A stretch of DNA of 64,000 nt from Anderseniella sp963700885 (GTDB lineage Bacteria > Pseudomonadota > Alphaproteobacteria > Rhizobiales > Aestuariivirgaceae). A program made the translations under genes and the position numbers. Below, piece by piece: positions 62,855 to 64,000 of the stretch. The stretch spans positions 1 to 64,000 of the forward strand of contig CAVOZJ010000012.1 of assembly GCA_963700885.1 (NCBI GenBank), read 5' to 3'. The notes beneath the pieces are model-generated. The model worked only from the letters and a program-made list of their open reading frames with translations, was not told the origin of the DNA and made no database searches. The number at the start of each line of letters is the position of its first letter. Within the stretch, counting starts at the first letter, position 1.

Positions 62855-63862
62855 ATGAACAGTTTAATTTCCCGGCGCGGTTTCCTGGCTGCGCTGAACG
62901 GCCTTGCGCTGATGGGCGCCGGCCCGGTGGTGCTGGCCGAAACCCAGCTCATCCCGGCCAAAAGTCTCAAGCCGGGCCAATGGGAGTGGTATCCCGAACG
63001 CTCGCCTTCGGGACCGGTCGTTGTCGTCGTGACGCTGGGCGATCAGTTGGCCTATGTCTATCGAAACGGCATCCGTGTCGGCGTGTCCACGGTATCATCC
63101 GGCAAGAAGGGGTTTGAGACCCCTACCGGCGTGTTCACCGTCCTGCGCAAGGAGCGGATGCATCATTCGCACAAGTATCACAATGCGGCGATGCCTGACT
63201 CAGAATTTTTCTTTGGTGGCGCCGCACTGCATGCAGGCGATCTGCCCGGCTATCCCAGTTCGCACGGCTGTGTGCATCTGCCGCGAAAATTTGCAAACCT
63301 CGTGTTCGGCATCACCCACAACGGAACACCGGTGATTGTGACCAATCAGCATTCCGGGACCGGCAGTCTGTCGCATGCGGGTCTTCTGCTGGCCAACTCT
63401 GACCTGAAACAGCTTGAAGAGATGACCGGAAATGTCCGGTCCAAAACGCTGCCCGTGGACGAAAAGGGATACAGCAAGTCTGCATTCAGCGTTGTTGTGA
63501 GCGGTGCTGACAGCAAGGTGTTTGGTTTTGACAACGGCGATGTCGTGCTGGAGTCCCCCGTTGAGATAAAGGACCGCAGCCAGCCACTGGGAGAACATGT
63601 CTACGTGCTGCGCGGCGCCCATGAAACAGCCAGTCAGCTGCACTGGATTGCCATTGGCGTGGGTTCGACCAATGCAACCGACATTGACAAAAATTACGAG
63701 CTGGCGACGGCCAGGAGGGTTGTCATTCCGTACGATGCCAGCAGGAAGATCTCCGAAAACCTGCACCCGGGTTCGACATTCGTGATTACGGACCTGCCGG
63801 CCCATCCGGCAACCAGAACCGGCAATGATTTCGTGGTCATGCGGGTTGGCGAGGTTGGCTGA
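62855..63862 (+). CDS. L,D-transpeptidase (YkuD domain)
   Basis: 335 residues from ATG 62855 (TTAGGAAGC upstream). N-terminus MNSLISRRGFLAALNGLALM looks like a Tat signal (RRGFL). YkuD domain at about 55-160 with catalytic His126 and SHGCVHL (Cys139). The C-terminal part (about 180-335) is not recognised, with SVVVSGADSKVFGFDNGDVV. It would cross-link peptidoglycan or anchor lipoprotein with the SH3 protein before it. Confidence 0.87.
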   Translation: MNSLISRRGFLAALNGLALMGAGPVVLAETQLIPAKSLKPGQWEWYPERSPSGPVVVVVTLGDQLAYVYRNGIRVGVSTVSSGKKGFETPTGVFTVLRKERMHHSHKYHNAAMPDSEFFFGGAALHAGDLPGYPSSHGCVHLPRKFANLVFGITHNGTPVIVTNQHSGTGSLSHAGLLLANSDLKQLEEMTGNVRSKTLPVDEKGYSKSAFSVVVSGADSKVFGFDNGDVVLESPVEIKDRSQPLGEHVYVLRGAHETASQLHWIAIGVGSTNATDIDKNYELATARRVVIPYDASRKISENLHPGSTFVITDLPAHPATRTGNDFVVMRVGEVG

Positions 63863-63996
63863 ACCGGAGGCAACCATGTACGCATCGCCGAGCTGACTGA
63901 ACTGTGTACCCGGGCGGTCTTGTAGCACGTTAAATGCCGTTCTTCCCGGGCTTTCAGCCCTGTTTGAAACTGCATTTTGCAAAGGAGAGGGAAATT

Positions 63997-64000
63997 GTGA
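63997..64000 (+). CDS. Possible start of the next gene at the window edge
   Basis: AAAGGAGAGG (63981-63990) is a strong ribosome site six bases before GTG at 63997. Only the start codon and one base are inside the window, so the product is unknown. Confidence 0.35.

Noticed and set aside
1..64000. CRISPR array, rRNA genes or plasmid origin
   Set aside because: No regularly spaced identical repeats with unique spacers, no rRNA-like stretch and no replication gene seen.

Overview
The window reads as part of a GC-rich alphaproteobacterial chromosome, most likely a marine or coastal member of the Hyphomicrobiales or a roseobacter-like relative. Three things suggest this: gene content (a beta-hydroxyaspartate cycle operon, a marine-type sortase with its target, a putative sulfoacetate pathway, and TRAP, TTT and ABC uptake systems), the tRNA-linked island, and dense operons with ATGA overlaps. 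The species cannot be fixed from sequence alone.

Layout. 1-8457: a catabolic block. An RpiR-type regulator and a Rieske oxygenase run leftwards, divergent from a dimethylglycine/sarcosine-dehydrogenase-like flavoprotein, an MDR oxidoreductase, two enolase-superfamily enzymes and a class III aminotransferase. It resembles clusters for N-methylated proline or betaine compounds. 8458-8556 holds palindromic terminator-like DNA, followed by a small membrane protein and tRNA-Asn. 9061-21921 is an accessory island: IS-like repeats, a RelE/HigB-type toxin-antitoxin pair, two unrelated Fic remnants, and between them a cassette of truncated SNF2-like helicase, NPPW adenine methylase, CBS-HEPN protein, zinc peptidase and HNH nuclease. 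HipB/HipA closes it. 22053-29293: acyl-CoA ligase, acylating sulfoacetaldehyde-type dehydrogenase, TctCBA transporter and a divergent LacI regulator, probably a sulfoacetate module. 29321-37616: MlrC-like metallopeptidase and amidase, divergent from a Dpp-like ABC operon. 37769-43720: a FeeM-like acyltransferase fused to a cyclic-nucleotide domain, a PEP mutase/isocitrate lyase family enzyme, a TRAP transporter and a divergent Crp/Fnr regulator. 43734-48558: PCMT-like methyltransferase, class GN sortase with its VIT/vWA target, and an XRE regulator. 48765-52169: Rieske oxygenase, SBP56 protein, ferredoxin and CoA-binding protein. 52459-58523: 5-formyl-THF cyclo-ligase and bhcR/bhcABCD. 59133-63862: envelope genes (DUF883, holin-like, AI-2E family permease, secreted SH3 protein, L,D-transpeptidase).

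How the genes work together. Several modules feed C1/C2 metabolism: demethylation of N-methyl compounds, sulfoacetate to sulfoacetaldehyde, and glyoxylate assimilation to oxaloacetate by the beta-hydroxyaspartate cycle. Each of the three binding-protein transporters has a strong stem-loop just downstream of its binding-protein gene.

Quality note. Genes in roughly the first 14 kb, plus the MlrC-like gene near 30.65 kb, carry many single-base frameshifts, often in short C/G/T runs, although the translated protein is otherwise well conserved. These may be assembly indels rather than real decay. The most interesting unexplained unit is the 10.3-19.7 kb defence-like cassette, in particular its CBS-HEPN protein.
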